Shown here: piece after piece, positions 29,950-39,030 of the stretch
Position numbering within the stretch: the stretch's first letter is position 1
Layout of the letters: every line of letters starts with the position of its first letter
From: Dietzia lutea
GTDB lineage: Bacteria; Actinomycetota; Actinomycetes; Mycobacteriales; Mycobacteriaceae
DNA length: 64,000 nucleotides
Direction: 5' to 3'
Assembly (NCBI RefSeq): GCF_003096075.1
Contig: NZ_CP015449.1
Coordinates: 1-64,000 of the forward strand
Notes under the pieces: generated by a model
What the model saw: only the letters and a program-made list of their open reading frames with translations
What the model was told of the DNA's origin: nothing
The model's database searches: none
Made by a program: the position numbers and the translations under genes

Positions 29950-30707
29950 TGACTAAACAGAGCGATAGTCCCGGATTCGGCGGCGTGCCCCTGCCGAAGC
30001 TGGGGCCGAACGAGGATTTCTCCCTCGAGGCGGCGCGGAAGCGACTGGGCGAGACGTTCGAGCCGATCCCCACCCCGGAGTTGCCGCCGGCGGATCCCGA
30101 TCTGGACCGCGCGGTGGCCGAGCTGCGTCGGCTCCGCGAGGCGACAGCGGCGTTGGCGCACTCGGAGGTCGAACTCGGGGACATCGCGGACCGCCTGGCC
30201 GAGGTGGCTGACCTGCTCGAACCGCGAGTCCCGTCGCCTTCGAAGCGGTTGGAGACCATGTGGACGGGTGCGGGCACCCGCCGGTCGAACCCGGTCGCCG
30301 GGCCGGAGAACCCGCTCGCCCCGCCGGTGCAGTTCTACGGCTGCGATGACGGCTCGGTGCGGGCGGAGGTGACGCTGGGCCCCGTCTACCAGGGGCCTCC
30401 CGGGTGTGTCCACGGGGGTGTCAGCGCCCTGATCATCGACCACATGATGGGGTTCGCCAACCACTGGGGCGGCCGTTTCGGGATGACCGCGCACTACGAG
30501 ATCGACTACCGGTCGCCCACCCCGCTGCTCGAGCCGCTGTCGCTCCGCGCGTGGGTCCAGGAGGGCGAGGGCCGCAAGACGTGGACGCACGCGACCATCC
30601 ACGCCGGCGAGCGTCTGTGCGTGGAGGCACGGGGGCTGTTCCTGGAGGCGAGCGTGCCGGTCCCGGGCCAGCCGGGCACCGAGTCGATGCTCGGCGACGG
30701 GGGATAG
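29949..30707 (+). CDS. PaaI-type hotdog thioesterase, copy 3
   Basis: A 252-residue third paralogue: N-terminal helical part (AVAELRRLREATAAL, about 56-70) and hotdog core YQGPPGCVHGGVSALIIDHM (about 147-166), then YRSPTPLLEPL. The ATG at 29949 was chosen over an in-frame ATG at 29928 because it avoids overlap with the divergent SDR and lies six bases after a TATCCT -10 element. Likely acyl-CoA thioesterase of unknown specificity. Confidence 0.84.
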   Translation: MTKQSDSPGFGGVPLPKLGPNEDFSLEAARKRLGETFEPIPTPELPPADPDLDRAVAELRRLREATAALAHSEVELGDIADRLAEVADLLEPRVPSPSKRLETMWTGAGTRRSNPVAGPENPLAPPVQFYGCDDGSVRAEVTLGPVYQGPPGCVHGGVSALIIDHMMGFANHWGGRFGMTAHYEIDYRSPTPLLEPLSLRAWVQEGEGRKTWTHATIHAGERLCVEARGLFLEASVPVPGQPGTESMLGDGG

Positions 30708-30769
30708 GGCACCGAGCCCGAGCCCGAACCTCAGCGCGGGCACTGAGCCCGAGCCCGAGCGAGCCGAGC

Positions 30770-30799
30770 GGCGTGGACCGGCCGAGACCGGTCCGCGCC
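30770..30799. terminator. Hairpin between convergent genes
   Basis: Arms around GGACCGG/CCGGTCC, extended by GGCG/CGCC with a T-G position, with loop CCGAGA. It lies between the third thioesterase and the TetR gene, which converge, and may end both transcripts. There is no T-tract. A direct repeat of GAGCCCGAGCCCGA lies just upstream (about 30716 and 30745). Confidence 0.4.
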
Positions 30800-30802
30800 G
30801 GC

Positions 30803-31447
30803 TCAGCTCGGTAGGTCCACCTGGACGACCTTCTGCAGGTAGGGCGCGATGACCTCGGTCAGACCGGAGGCCAACTGGTCGGGATCCTCGGGCGGCAGCG
30901 AGATGAAGCTGATGCCGATGCGGGCGATGATGGAGGCCGCCAACCGGGCCTGCGACTCCTCGATCCGCATCCAGCTCTCGGCGAGCGCGGGGGTGAGCAC
31001 CTCGGTGGCCCGCTCGATGAGCGGGCCGGCCTCGGTGGTGATGAGCCGCAGCAGCTCGGGCTTGATGTCCCCGGTGAGCAGGGCCCGGATGAGCGGGTCG
31101 CGCTGGCTGGAGAGCAGGAAGCCGTTGATGCCCTCGCGCAGCGCGGTCTCGATCTGCCCGGGGTACCGGATGATGGAGTCGCGGATCTCACCGGCGAACG
31201 TCTCGGACAGTTGCAGCGCGTACGCCTGCGCCAGACCCTGCCGGTTGCCGAACGTGCTGTAGAGGGTCTGTCGACTCAGTCCGGCGGCTTTGGCGACGTC
31301 GGACATGGTGACCGCGGACCAGTCGCGCGAGCCGAGGAGCTCGTGCATGGCCTCGAACACGGTGCTGCGGAGCGGCCGACGCTCCCCGCGGGCGTCCCCG
31401 GGGGAGAGTCGGTCACTGGTCTGGCGGTGACGGGGCATGGTGTCCAT
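30803..31447 (-). CDS. alkX: TetR family regulator (AlkX-like)
   Basis: A 214-residue TetR repressor with an N-terminal helix-turn-helix (VTMSDVAKAAGLSRQTLYSTFGNRQ, about residues 45-69) and a helical ligand domain. It follows alkB-rubredoxin on the same strand by 59 bases, the arrangement of alkW1-alkX in Dietzia, where AlkX represses the alkane hydroxylase operon and fatty acids act as inducers. ATG at 31447 (or 31438) is chosen; the longer reading to 31657 overlaps alkB. Regulation of the palindrome at 33096-33105 is inferred. Confidence 0.8.
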   Translation of the reverse strand: MDTMPRHRQTSDRLSPGDARGERRPLRSTVFEAMHELLGSRDWSAVTMSDVAKAAGLSRQTLYSTFGNRQGLAQAYALQLSETFAGEIRDSIIRYPGQIETALREGINGFLLSSQRDPLIRALLTGDIKPELLRLITTEAGPLIERATEVLTPALAESWMRIEESQARLAASIIARIGISFISLPPEDPDQLASGLTEVIAPYLQKVVQVDLPS

Positions 31448-31506
31448 TGTTGCGGAAACCCGGTTCCGGGCGGGGGAGGGTCGGGTCCCCACCCCATACG
31501 CGGGGG

Positions 31507-33018
31507 TCACTTCACCGGCAGGAAGTCGACCTTGTCGCGCACGCCGCAGTCCGAGCACTGCCAGGAGTCGGGGATGGCCGACCACGGGGTGCCGGGCGGG
31601 AAGCCCTCGCGCGGGAGGCCGGCGGCCTCGGAGTAGTGGTTCCCGCAGTTGGGGCACACGTACTCACCGGTGGGCGAGGTCTGGTCGGTCGCGATGTCGG
31701 AATCGGCGATGACCTTCTCCGCCACCGCGGTCGAGCCGGCAGCGTAGCGGGCGAGGATCTTCTCCCGCTTGGACGGCTGGATGTTCGCGCGGGTGATGTC
31801 GCCGTCGTAGTGGTCGAGGACGCGCTTGTCCATGACCTTGCGCCACAGCGGCGGGACATAGGCGATGACCATCATGGTCGCGTACCCGGACGGCAGCTGC
31901 GGGGCCTGGGCGAAGCTGCGGAGCATCTGGTAGCGGCGCATCGGGTTGGCGTGGTGGTCCGAGTGACGCTGCAGGTGGTACAGGAAGATGTTGGTCACCA
32001 GGTGGTCGGAGTTCCAGGAGTGCTCGGGGCGGCAGCGCTGGTACCGGCCGGCTGAGGTCTTCTGACGGAGCAGGCCGTAGTGCTCGAGGTAGTTGACGAC
32101 CTCGAGGAGGGAGAACCCGAAGATCGCCTGCACGATCAGCCAGGGGGCGACCTCCCAGCCGAAGATCGCGATGAGCGAGCCGAACAGCACGACGGTCATG
32201 AGCCAGGCGTTGAGGTTGTCGTTGCGGAGGGTCCACGGGCTCTTGCCCAGGCGACCGAGACGCTCCTTTTCGAGCGACCACGCCGAGCGGAGCGAGCCCA
32301 CGACACTGCGCGGCAGGAACGCCCAGAAGGACTCGCCGAAGCGGGAGCTGGCGGGGTCCTCCGGGGTGGCGACGCGCGCGTGGTGGCCGCGGTTGTGCTC
32401 GATGAAGAAGTGGCCGTAACCGGTGGTGGCGAGCGCGACCTTGGACAGCCACTTCTCGCTGCCGGCGATCTTGTGGCCGAGCTCGTGGGCGGTGTTGATG
32501 CCGATTCCGCCGGTGATGGCCACGGTCCAGGCGACGCCGATGGAGGCGGCGATGCCCAGGCCGCCGTCGTAACCGAGCCACGACAGGTCGTCGGCGGTCC
32601 AGAGGTAGCAGGCGGCGATGAGCGAGGCGTACTGCAGCGGGATGTACAGGTAGGTACACCAGCGGTAGAACGGGTCGGCCTCGAGCTTGTCCATGACCTC
32701 GTCCGGCGGGTTCTCCCCGTCGGCGCCGATCACTAGGTCGCCGAGCGGGATGGCGACGTAGACGAGGAACGGCAGCAGGAACCACGCGATGGTCGCGGGG
32801 ATCTCCCAGCCGAGGGCGTTGAAGCCGGCGACGAACGGCATGGACAGGAACAGGCCCATCGCCGGGATCACTCCGAGCAGCCACAGGTAGCGCTTGGCGT
32901 CGGTCCACGCGTACGGCTCGACGTCCGCGTGGTCGTGCCCGTGATGGTCATGATGCGCCTGAGGCGCCTCGTGCTCGTCGGTCCCTTCGGCGGGACGGAT
33001 GTACTCGGTGCTGGACAT
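31507..33018 (-). CDS. alkB: Alkane 1-monooxygenase fused to rubredoxin
   Basis: A 503-residue membrane di-iron hydroxylase with a C-terminal rubredoxin. AlkB inserts oxygen at the end carbon of medium to long n-alkanes; the fused rubredoxin supplies electrons. The histidine boxes are HELGH (178-182), EHNRGHH (207-213), NYLEHYG (309-315) and HSDHH (352-356), among about six membrane helices. The rubredoxin (450-503) has Cys455/458 and Cys488/491. Residues 22-30 are a His-rich stretch (HHDHHGHDH). ATG at 33018 follows GGAGG. Fusion enzymes of this type are known from Dietzia and related genera. No rubredoxin reductase gene is seen nearby. Confidence 0.95.
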   Translation of the reverse strand: MSSTEYIRPAEGTDEHEAPQAHHDHHGHDHADVEPYAWTDAKRYLWLLGVIPAMGLFLSMPFVAGFNALGWEIPATIAWFLLPFLVYVAIPLGDLVIGADGENPPDEVMDKLEADPFYRWCTYLYIPLQYASLIAACYLWTADDLSWLGYDGGLGIAASIGVAWTVAITGGIGINTAHELGHKIAGSEKWLSKVALATTGYGHFFIEHNRGHHARVATPEDPASSRFGESFWAFLPRSVVGSLRSAWSLEKERLGRLGKSPWTLRNDNLNAWLMTVVLFGSLIAIFGWEVAPWLIVQAIFGFSLLEVVNYLEHYGLLRQKTSAGRYQRCRPEHSWNSDHLVTNIFLYHLQRHSDHHANPMRRYQMLRSFAQAPQLPSGYATMMVIAYVPPLWRKVMDKRVLDHYDGDITRANIQPSKREKILARYAAGSTAVAEKVIADSDIATDQTSPTGEYVCPNCGNHYSEAAGLPREGFPPGTPWSAIPDSWQCSDCGVRDKVDFLPVK

Positions 33019-33072
33019 CGCTGACGACCTCCGAATCAACTGTGTGTGGCATACGCCACTGCGTTGCACCCG

Positions 33073-33105
33073 AGATTAGACAAAAACCCGCGCCGTGTCT
33101 AGACA
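33073..33105 (-). promoter_or_regulatory. alkB promoter with overlapping palindromic operator
   Basis: On the minus strand TAGACA (33101-33096), a 17-base spacer and TAATCT (33078-33073) form a good promoter about 55 bases before the alkB ATG. The -35 hexamer is half of the perfect palindrome TGTCTAGACA (33096-33105). A repressor bound there would block polymerase; AlkX is the obvious candidate. Confidence 0.55.
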
Positions 33106-33255
33106 TACCGTCGGTCTTTGTCCAGAAGGCCCGAAGGATGACGACGACGAGGACCCGCGATCGCCGACCCGGTCCGGAATAGGCCGGGCACCGGCCGGGT
33201 TGTACGGAGGTGTCGTCGGTACACCCCTCGACCGGCGTGAGAGGAGTGGCCCGGC

Positions 33256-35127
33256 TTGTCCATGCACATGGCCGCCATGCGGACGCTGTACCGGGCCGAG
33301 AACAACGGCATCTCGCTCGACCGGAGTGTTTTCACCCGCGAGAACTTCCGCCGGATCGGGCAGTTCGCGCGCCCACACACCCGGCGGATCGTCGTCTTCC
33401 TGATCCTCTCCGTCTTCGGGGCGTCGTTGGCGGTCCTGACCCCCGTGCTCGCGGGCCGGGTCGTGACCGCGATCGTCGAGTCCTCGCCGGTTCAGGTGGT
33501 CATCGGGCTCGCGGTCCTGATCGCCGCGATCGGTGTCGTCGAGGCGGTGGCGGCCGTGTTCACCCGGCTGTGGTCGGCGCGTATCGGCGAGGGCCTGATC
33601 CTCGACCTGCGTCGCGCCGTGTTCGACCACGTGCAGACGATGCCGGTCGCGTTCTTCATGCGGACCCGCACCGGCGCCCTGGTCAGTCGCCTCAACAACG
33701 ACGTCATGGGTGCCCAGCGGGCCTTCTCCGACACCCTCTCCGGGGTCGTGTCCAACCTGGTGCAGTTGGTCCTCACCCTGGCGGTGATGGCCGGCATCAA
33801 CTGGCAGCTCACCGTGCTGTCGGTCCTCCTGCTGCCGATCTTCCTGTTCCCCGCCCGGTACGTCGGCAAGCGTCTGGCCCGGCTCCGTCGCGAGGCCTCG
33901 GACCTCAACGCGTCGATGAACGACCAGATGACCGAGCGCTTCAACGCCGGTGGCGCGACCCTGGTCAAGCTGTTCGGCCGGCCCACCGCGGAGTCGGCGG
34001 AGTTCGCGGCTCGCGCCGGGCGGGTCCGCGGCATCGGGGTGCGCACCGCGCTGCTGATGAGCGTGTTCATGAACTCGCTCACGCTCGTGTCCACCCTGGC
34101 GCTGGCACTGGTCTACGGACTGGGCGGCTGGTTCGCCCTCAACGGTGGGCTGGACGCCGGGTCGGTCGTCGCGCTGGCGCTGCTGCTCACCCGCCTCTAC
34201 GGCCCGCTGACGGCGCTGGCCAACGCCCCGATGGACATCGTCACGGCCATCGTCAGCTTCGAGCGAGTCTTCGAGGTCCTCGACCTGGAGCCCCTGATCT
34301 CCGACGCCCCCGACGCCGTCGACATCCCCGAGGGCCCCGCGACCATCGAGTTCGACGACGTCCACTTCTCCTACCCCTCGGCGGACAAGATCTCGCTGGC
34401 CTCCCTGGAGGAGGTCGCGGTCCTCGACACCCGCGGCGGGCAGGAGGTACTGCACGGGATCTCGTTCCGCGCCGCGCCGGGCGAGATGGTCGCGCTCGTC
34501 GGGTCGTCGGGCGCCGGCAAGTCGACCATCGCCTCGCTCCTGCCCCGCCTCTACGACGTCGACTCGGGCGCGGTGCGGGTCGCGGGACTGGACGTGCGTG
34601 AGGTCACGTCGTCGTCGCTGCGTCGTACGGTCGGCATGGTCACCCAGGACGGCCACCTCTTCCACGACACCATCCGCGCGAATCTCACCTTCGCGCGCCC
34701 GGAGGTCACCGACGATCTCGTGTGGGACGCGCTGCGCCGGTCCCGGCTCGAGGGCCTGGTCGCATCGCTGCCCGACGGGCTCGACACGGTCATCGGTGAC
34801 CGCGGGTACCGGCTTTCCGGTGGAGAGCGTCAGCGCCTCACCATTGCGCGCCTGCTCATCGCGGAGCCGTCGGTGGTGGTGTTGGACGAGGCGACGAGTG
34901 CGCTGGACTCGACCAACGAGTCCGCGGTCCAGGAGGCGCTGACGGAGGCGATGTCCGACCGGACGTCGCTGGTGATCGCGCACCGCCTGTCCACCGTTCG
35001 GGCCGCGGACCGCATCCTCGTCCTCGAGTCGGGGCGCGTGGTGGAGTCGGGCACCCACGCCGAGCTGCTCGCGGGCGGCGGGCGGTACGCGGAGCTGTAC
35101 GAGACGCAGTTCGCCGATCAGGAGTAA
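33256..35127 (+). CDS. ABC exporter (fused permease and ATPase)
   Basis: A 623-residue half-transporter: six-helix membrane domain (about residues 40-345) and ATPase domain with Walker A GSSGAGKST (416-424), Q-loop TQDGHLF, signature LSGGE (520-524), Walker B VVVLDEATS (D544, E545) and switch His in IAHRLST. The predicted start is TTG at 33256, nine bases after GAGGAG; ATG 33262 is an alternative. It is divergent from alkB. Such type-IV exporters move lipids, drugs or peptides; the substrate is unknown. Confidence 0.9.
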   Translation: MSMHMAAMRTLYRAENNGISLDRSVFTRENFRRIGQFARPHTRRIVVFLILSVFGASLAVLTPVLAGRVVTAIVESSPVQVVIGLAVLIAAIGVVEAVAAVFTRLWSARIGEGLILDLRRAVFDHVQTMPVAFFMRTRTGALVSRLNNDVMGAQRAFSDTLSGVVSNLVQLVLTLAVMAGINWQLTVLSVLLLPIFLFPARYVGKRLARLRREASDLNASMNDQMTERFNAGGATLVKLFGRPTAESAEFAARAGRVRGIGVRTALLMSVFMNSLTLVSTLALALVYGLGGWFALNGGLDAGSVVALALLLTRLYGPLTALANAPMDIVTAIVSFERVFEVLDLEPLISDAPDAVDIPEGPATIEFDDVHFSYPSADKISLASLEEVAVLDTRGGQEVLHGISFRAAPGEMVALVGSSGAGKSTIASLLPRLYDVDSGAVRVAGLDVREVTSSSLRRTVGMVTQDGHLFHDTIRANLTFARPEVTDDLVWDALRRSRLEGLVASLPDGLDTVIGDRGYRLSGGERQRLTIARLLIAEPSVVVLDEATSALDSTNESAVQEALTEAMSDRTSLVIAHRLSTVRAADRILVLESGRVVESGTHAELLAGGGRYAELYETQFADQE

Positions 35128-35199
35128 CCCGCGCGCTGGCCGCCCGCGCCGCCCGCGCCGCCCGCCCGCGCCGGCCTTGCCGCCCTCTGGACCATCGAC

Positions 35200-35248
35200 A
35201 AGAGCGTTCCGCACACCCTTACTCGGGAAACGTGTGCGGAACGCTCTT
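35200..35248. terminator. 17-bp perfect inverted repeat between convergent genes
   Basis: AAGAGCGTTCCGCACAC (35200-35216) and its exact complement (35232-35248) enclose a 15-base loop. It lies between the converging ABC exporter and SDR genes and is probably a bidirectional terminator. The arms are less GC-rich than the surrounding DNA. Confidence 0.65.
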
Positions 35249-35361
35249 CTCGATTCGCGGGGCCGGGCGCCGGGTGCGCGCGGGGCCGGGCGCGGGCCGG
35301 GCGCCGGATGTGCGCGGGCCGGGGGCGCGGGTCGACGCTCGCGGGGCGAGGCCCCGGGCGG

Positions 35362-36291
35362 TCAGCTCTCCAGGTGCAGGCCGAGCTCGCGAGCGGCCAA
35401 CGCGGCGTACTTCGACGTCTGCTCGAACGCCGACTCCAGCGGGTTGGCGTCGGTGACGTCGGCGATCTCGTTCCAGCGCTCGGCGACGACCTCGGGGGTG
35501 CGCGCACCGTCCGGCAGGTAGACGCCGCGGCTCTCGACCATCTGCGACACCGCGAACACGCCGGCGCCGGCGCCGAGGATCGTCTTGGTGGGCGCGTCCT
35601 CGCTGACCATGAACAGCGCGCCGGGGGCGATGGTCTCCGGGCCCATGATGTCCAGCACCCGCTGCGGCAGCAGGTTCTCGGTCATCCGGGTCGCGGCCGT
35701 GGGAGCGATGGAGTTGACCTTGATGTTCTTCTTCTCGCCCTCGATGGCCAGGACGTTCATCAGACCGACCAGCCCCGACTTGGCCGCGGCGTAGTTGGCC
35801 TGGCCGAAGTTGCCGTAGATGCCCGAGGAGGACGTGGTCATGAGGATGCGGCCGTAGCCGGCCTCGGCCATGTGCGGCCAGACCGCCTTGGTGCAGTTCA
35901 CCGAGCCCATGAGGTGGACCTCGAGCACCTTGCGGAAGTCGGCGATGTCCATCTTGGCGAAGGACTTGTCGCGCAGGATGCCGGCGTTGTTGATGAGGAT
36001 GTCGATGCGGCCCCACTTGTCCATGACCGTGGACACCATGGCCTCGACCGCCGCCTCGTCGGTGATGTCGCTGCCGTCCACGATCGCCTCGCCGCCGGCC
36101 GCGGTGATCTCCTCGACGACCTGCTGGGCCAGCGAGGGGGTCCCTCCCTCACCGTGGACGTCGCCGCCGAGATCGTTGACGACGACCTTGGCGCCACGCT
36201 CGGCCAGCGCCAGGGCGTACGCGCGGCCCAGGCCGCCGGCCGCACCGGTGACGATCGCGACGCGGTCGGTGAACTCGATGGTCTTGGTCAT
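35362..36291 (-). CDS. SDR family 3-hydroxyacyl-CoA dehydrogenase-like protein
   Basis: A 309-residue SDR similar to the dehydrogenase unit of peroxisomal multifunctional enzyme type 2. It has TGAAGGLG (15-22), an NDLGGD strand, NNAGILRDKSFAKM, and the catalytic YAAAK (Tyr167, Lys171). The RDKSF segment and the region after residue 240 are typical of acyl-CoA-acting members. Start at 36291 with AGGGGCTCC upstream. It follows TrpB2 by 70 bases on the same strand. A role in beta-oxidation of fatty acyl-CoA, perhaps from alkanes, is inferred. Confidence 0.85.
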   Translation of the reverse strand: MTKTIEFTDRVAIVTGAAGGLGRAYALALAERGAKVVVNDLGGDVHGEGGTPSLAQQVVEEITAAGGEAIVDGSDITDEAAVEAMVSTVMDKWGRIDILINNAGILRDKSFAKMDIADFRKVLEVHLMGSVNCTKAVWPHMAEAGYGRILMTTSSSGIYGNFGQANYAAAKSGLVGLMNVLAIEGEKKNIKVNSIAPTAATRMTENLLPQRVLDIMGPETIAPGALFMVSEDAPTKTILGAGAGVFAVSQMVESRGVYLPDGARTPEVVAERWNEIADVTDANPLESAFEQTSKYAALAARELGLHLES

Positions 36292-36361
36292 TAGGGGCTC
36301 CTTTATCGAGGGTGGGGAACGTGTCTGGTGGTCTCGTGGGGCACAGCTCCCGTGCCGAGCG

Positions 36362-37684
36362 TCAGCCCAGCTCGCCGCGCACGAACGACTCGTACGCGGG
36401 CAGGTCGAGGAAGCCGTGACCGGACAGGCCGATCACGATCGACGGCCCGGTGCCGGCCTCGCCGGTGTGCTCGCGGGCCTTCGCCGTGGCGCCGGCCAGC
36501 GCGTGGGTCGACTCGGGCGCGGGCACGATGCCCTCCGCCTTGGCGAACTCGACGCCGGCCGCGAACGCGACGTTCTGCTCCACCGCCATCGAGTCGAGCA
36601 GGCCGAGGTGCTTGACGTGGCTGACCAGCGGCGCCATGCCGTGGTAGCGCAGGCCGCCGGAGTGGATGGGATCCGGGACGAAGTCCTGGCCGAGGGTGTA
36701 CATCTTCATCAGCGGGGTCAGGCCGGCGACGTCACCGTGGTCGTAGCGGAACTCGCCCTCCGTCAGTGACGGACAGGCCGTGGGCTCGACCGCGACGATC
36801 CGGGTTCCGGCGCCGGCGAGGTTCTCCCGGACGAACGGGAACGCCAGTCCGGCGAGGTTGGAGCCGCCGCCGGCGCACCCGTAGACGTAGTCCGGAGCGC
36901 CCTCGCCGAACATCGCCAGCTGCTTGATGGCTTCCTCGCCGATCACGGTCTGGTGCAGGCACACGTGGTTGAGCACCGAGCCCAGGGAGTACCGGGCCTC
37001 GGGATCCGCGGCGGCCACCTCGACGGCCTCGGAGACGGCCATACCGAGAGAGCCGGGGGTGTCGGGGTCCTTGGCGAGGAACGCGCGACCGGCCTCGGTG
37101 AGGTCGGACGGGCTCGGGTGCACGGATGCCCCGAAGGTCTCCATGAGCATGCGGCGGTACGGCTTGGAGTGGAAGGAGGCCTTGACCTGCCACACCTCGA
37201 CATCGATGCCGAAGGCCTGCCCGGCGAACGCCAGCGACGCACCCCATTGGCCGGCGCCGGTCTCGGTGGTCAGCTTGGTGATGCCCTCGGCGGCGTTGTA
37301 GTACGCCTGCGCGACCGCGGTGTTCGGCTTGTGTGAACCGACGGGGCTGGTGCCCTCGTACTTGTAGTAGATGCGGGCCGAGGTGCCGAGCGCCTTCTCG
37401 AGACGCCGTGCACGGATGAGCGGCGACGGCCGCCACAGCCGGTAGATCTCCCGGACCGCCTCCGGGATCTCGACGTACCGCTCCGGGGTGACCTCCTGCT
37501 CGATGAGCGCCATCGGGAACAGGGGCGCCAGGTCCTCGGGGCCGAGCGGCTCCTTGGTTCCGGGATGCAGGTGGGGCGCCATCGCCTCGGGCAGGTCGGC
37601 CTGGATGTTGTACCAGTGCGTCGGCATCTCGCTCTCGGGCAGGAGAGCCTTGACCAGCGGGACGGCGGGGGCGTCAGACGTCAT
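36362..37684 (-). CDS. trpB2: Tryptophan synthase beta-like protein TrpB2
   Basis: A 440-residue PLP enzyme of the TrpB2 type, longer than standard TrpB and with the N-terminal extension [16 protein letters not shown]. The PLP lysine is Lys119 in GSHKPN, the phosphate-binding loop is [11 protein letters not shown], and [11 protein letters not shown] is the TrpB2 form of the COMM-like region. TrpB2 makes tryptophan from indole and serine, often without TrpA; no trpA is near. It lies downstream of a GNAT gene on the same strand. Confidence 0.9.
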   Translation of the reverse strand: MTSDAPAVPLVKALLPESEMPTHWYNIQADLPEAMAPHLHPGTKEPLGPEDLAPLFPMALIEQEVTPERYVEIPEAVREIYRLWRPSPLIRARRLEKALGTSARIYYKYEGTSPVGSHKPNTAVAQAYYNAAEGITKLTTETGAGQWGASLAFAGQAFGIDVEVWQVKASFHSKPYRRMLMETFGASVHPSPSDLTEAGRAFLAKDPDTPGSLGMAVSEAVEVAAADPEARYSLGSVLNHVCLHQTVIGEEAIKQLAMFGEGAPDYVYGCAGGGSNLAGLAFPFVRENLAGAGTRIVAVEPTACPSLTEGEFRYDHGDVAGLTPLMKMYTLGQDFVPDPIHSGGLRYHGMAPLVSHVKHLGLLDSMAVEQNVAFAAGVEFAKAEGIVPAPESTHALAGATAKAREHTGEAGTGPSIVIGLSGHGFLDLPAYESFVRGELG

Positions 37685-37721
37685 GTGTGTCCTCGGAAGG
37701 GATCGAAGGGTGAGCCTGGTC

Positions 37722-38204
37722 TCATCCTAGGAGGTCGCGTCGCATGGGCAGATGGGGGATCCGACCGTCGAGGTAGTCCGGCCCGCACCGGGCGAAACCG
37801 AACTGCTCGTACCACTGCTCCAGGTGGGCCTGGGCCCCGATCTCGACCGGCCGGTCACCGCACAGTTCCAGTGCCCGGCGGATCAGCCCGGCCGCGATAC
37901 CACGCCCCCGCCACGACGGCGCCGTACACACGCGCCCGATGTGCATGAGGCCGTCGGCGGAGTCGTCCGCGAAGACGCGCAGTGTCGCCACCAGTTCGCC
38001 GCCCGGCGCCCGCGCGAGGAGATGTGTGGTGCCCGGGTCGGCGTCGACGTCGTCGATCTCGGCGTACGGGCAGTCCTGCTCGACCACGAAGACGTCCACG
38101 CGCAGTCGGTACAGCGCGTGGATGTCCAGTGGAGCGAGTTCCTCGAGGGCCGACGCGGATATCTCGAGCGCCGGGTCGTGGGCCGGCGCGTCGGAACGGC
38201 TCAT
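37722..38204 (-). CDS. GNAT family N-acetyltransferase (ElaA-like)
   Basis: A 160-residue acetyltransferase. The start [21 protein letters not shown] (about 31-51) is the ElaA-type opening; the acetyl-CoA site is [18 protein letters not shown] (about 93-110), and the end has [12 protein letters not shown] at 38204 overlaps the stop of the upstream gene (ATGA). Acetyl acceptor unknown. Confidence 0.88.
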   Translation of the reverse strand: MSRSDAPAHDPALEISASALEELAPLDIHALYRLRVDVFVVEQDCPYAEIDDVDADPGTTHLLARAPGGELVATLRVFADDSADGLMHIGRVCTAPSWRGRGIAAGLIRRALELCGDRPVEIGAQAHLEQWYEQFGFARCGPDYLDGRIPHLPMRRDLLG

Positions 38205-38950
38205 CTGTCCGTGATGTTCCCGTCCGTGGTCTGGCCACCGGTCGCGGCGTCGTCCGCAGCGGCGTCATCGGAGGGCTGCGGCGCGGAACCGGCCGCCGGG
38301 CCGGGCACGGCGCTGCCCGCGGCCGGGGAGGACTCGGCGCCCTGGTCGGCGGGGCCCTCGGGATCCGGGGACTCGATGGTCAGGTCCTCGCCCGTCTCCG
38401 AGGCCTCGGACGCACCGGCGTCCGGGCTCGCGGATCCGGTCGCGGCACCCGGAGAGTCGGCGGCCGCCTCGGCCGGGGTCGGCGTCCGCGGCGGCGCCGG
38501 GGTGGGCTTGGGCGCCGGCGGGGAGGAGGGGGCGGGCGAACCCGGGTCACGCAGGAAGTAGGCGGTGGCACCCACGACGGCGGCCCCGCCGACGAGCCCC
38601 ACGATCCACAGCGGCGCGAAGCGACGCAGCGGGCTGCGCTTCTTCTCCGGCGTGGCGAGGGCGGAGGTCTTCTCGCGCACGGAGTCGGCGTGCTGGCGGG
38701 CGTCGGCGGCGAGGTCACCGAGGACCTCCGCCTGCTCCGCGCGGCGCTCCCGGAGCACCTGGATGCCACGGCTGGCTCCGAAGAGGGCGAGACCGACCGG
38801 GCCCCGGGTGGCGGCGACGGCGGCCTCGCCGAGGAACCGCGGGTCCTTGAGGTCGAACGCCTTGCGCGCGGCGGTCCCGGCCTTGCTCAGGTCCTTGTCC
38901 GCCTGCTTGACGGCCTTACGTTGGGCGGCGCGATCGCTTCGTGTGCTCAT
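38201..38950 (-). CDS. Single-pass membrane protein with disordered acidic tail
   Basis: I do not recognise this 249-residue protein. Residues 1-110 are basic and helical (RSDRAAQRKAVKQADKDL at the start), residues about 118-137 form one membrane helix (PLWIVGLVGGAAVVGATAYF), and the rest is a Pro/Ala/Ser/Asp-rich, probably disordered tail. ATG at 38950 was chosen over an in-frame start at 39055 that would overlap ppiA. Position upstream of ppiA on the opposite strand matches a small membrane-protein gene in mycobacteria. It is translationally coupled to the GNAT gene. Confidence 0.65.
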   Translation of the reverse strand: MSTRSDRAAQRKAVKQADKDLSKAGTAARKAFDLKDPRFLGEAAVAATRGPVGLALFGASRGIQVLRERRAEQAEVLGDLAADARQHADSVREKTSALATPEKKRSPLRRFAPLWIVGLVGGAAVVGATAYFLRDPGSPAPSSPPAPKPTPAPPRTPTPAEAAADSPGAATGSASPDAGASEASETGEDLTIESPDPEGPADQGAESSPAAGSAVPGPAAGSAPQPSDDAAADDAATGGQTTDGNITDR

Positions 38951-39030
38951 GAGACGATGGTGGCACAGCGCTCGGACACCGACCACCACCTCGCCGACAT
39001 CGGTTCCACCATCGTGGCAGGATGGGACGC

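Noticed and set aside
30711-30757. Short GAGCCCGAGCCCGA repeats as a CRISPR or minisatellite
   Set aside because: Only two short copies without spacer structure; more likely simple-sequence drift between convergent genes.
33076-35214. 712-codon minus-strand open frame opposite the ABC exporter
   Set aside because: The plus strand carries complete ABC transporter motifs; the antisense product is Asp/Arg/Gly-rich without domains.
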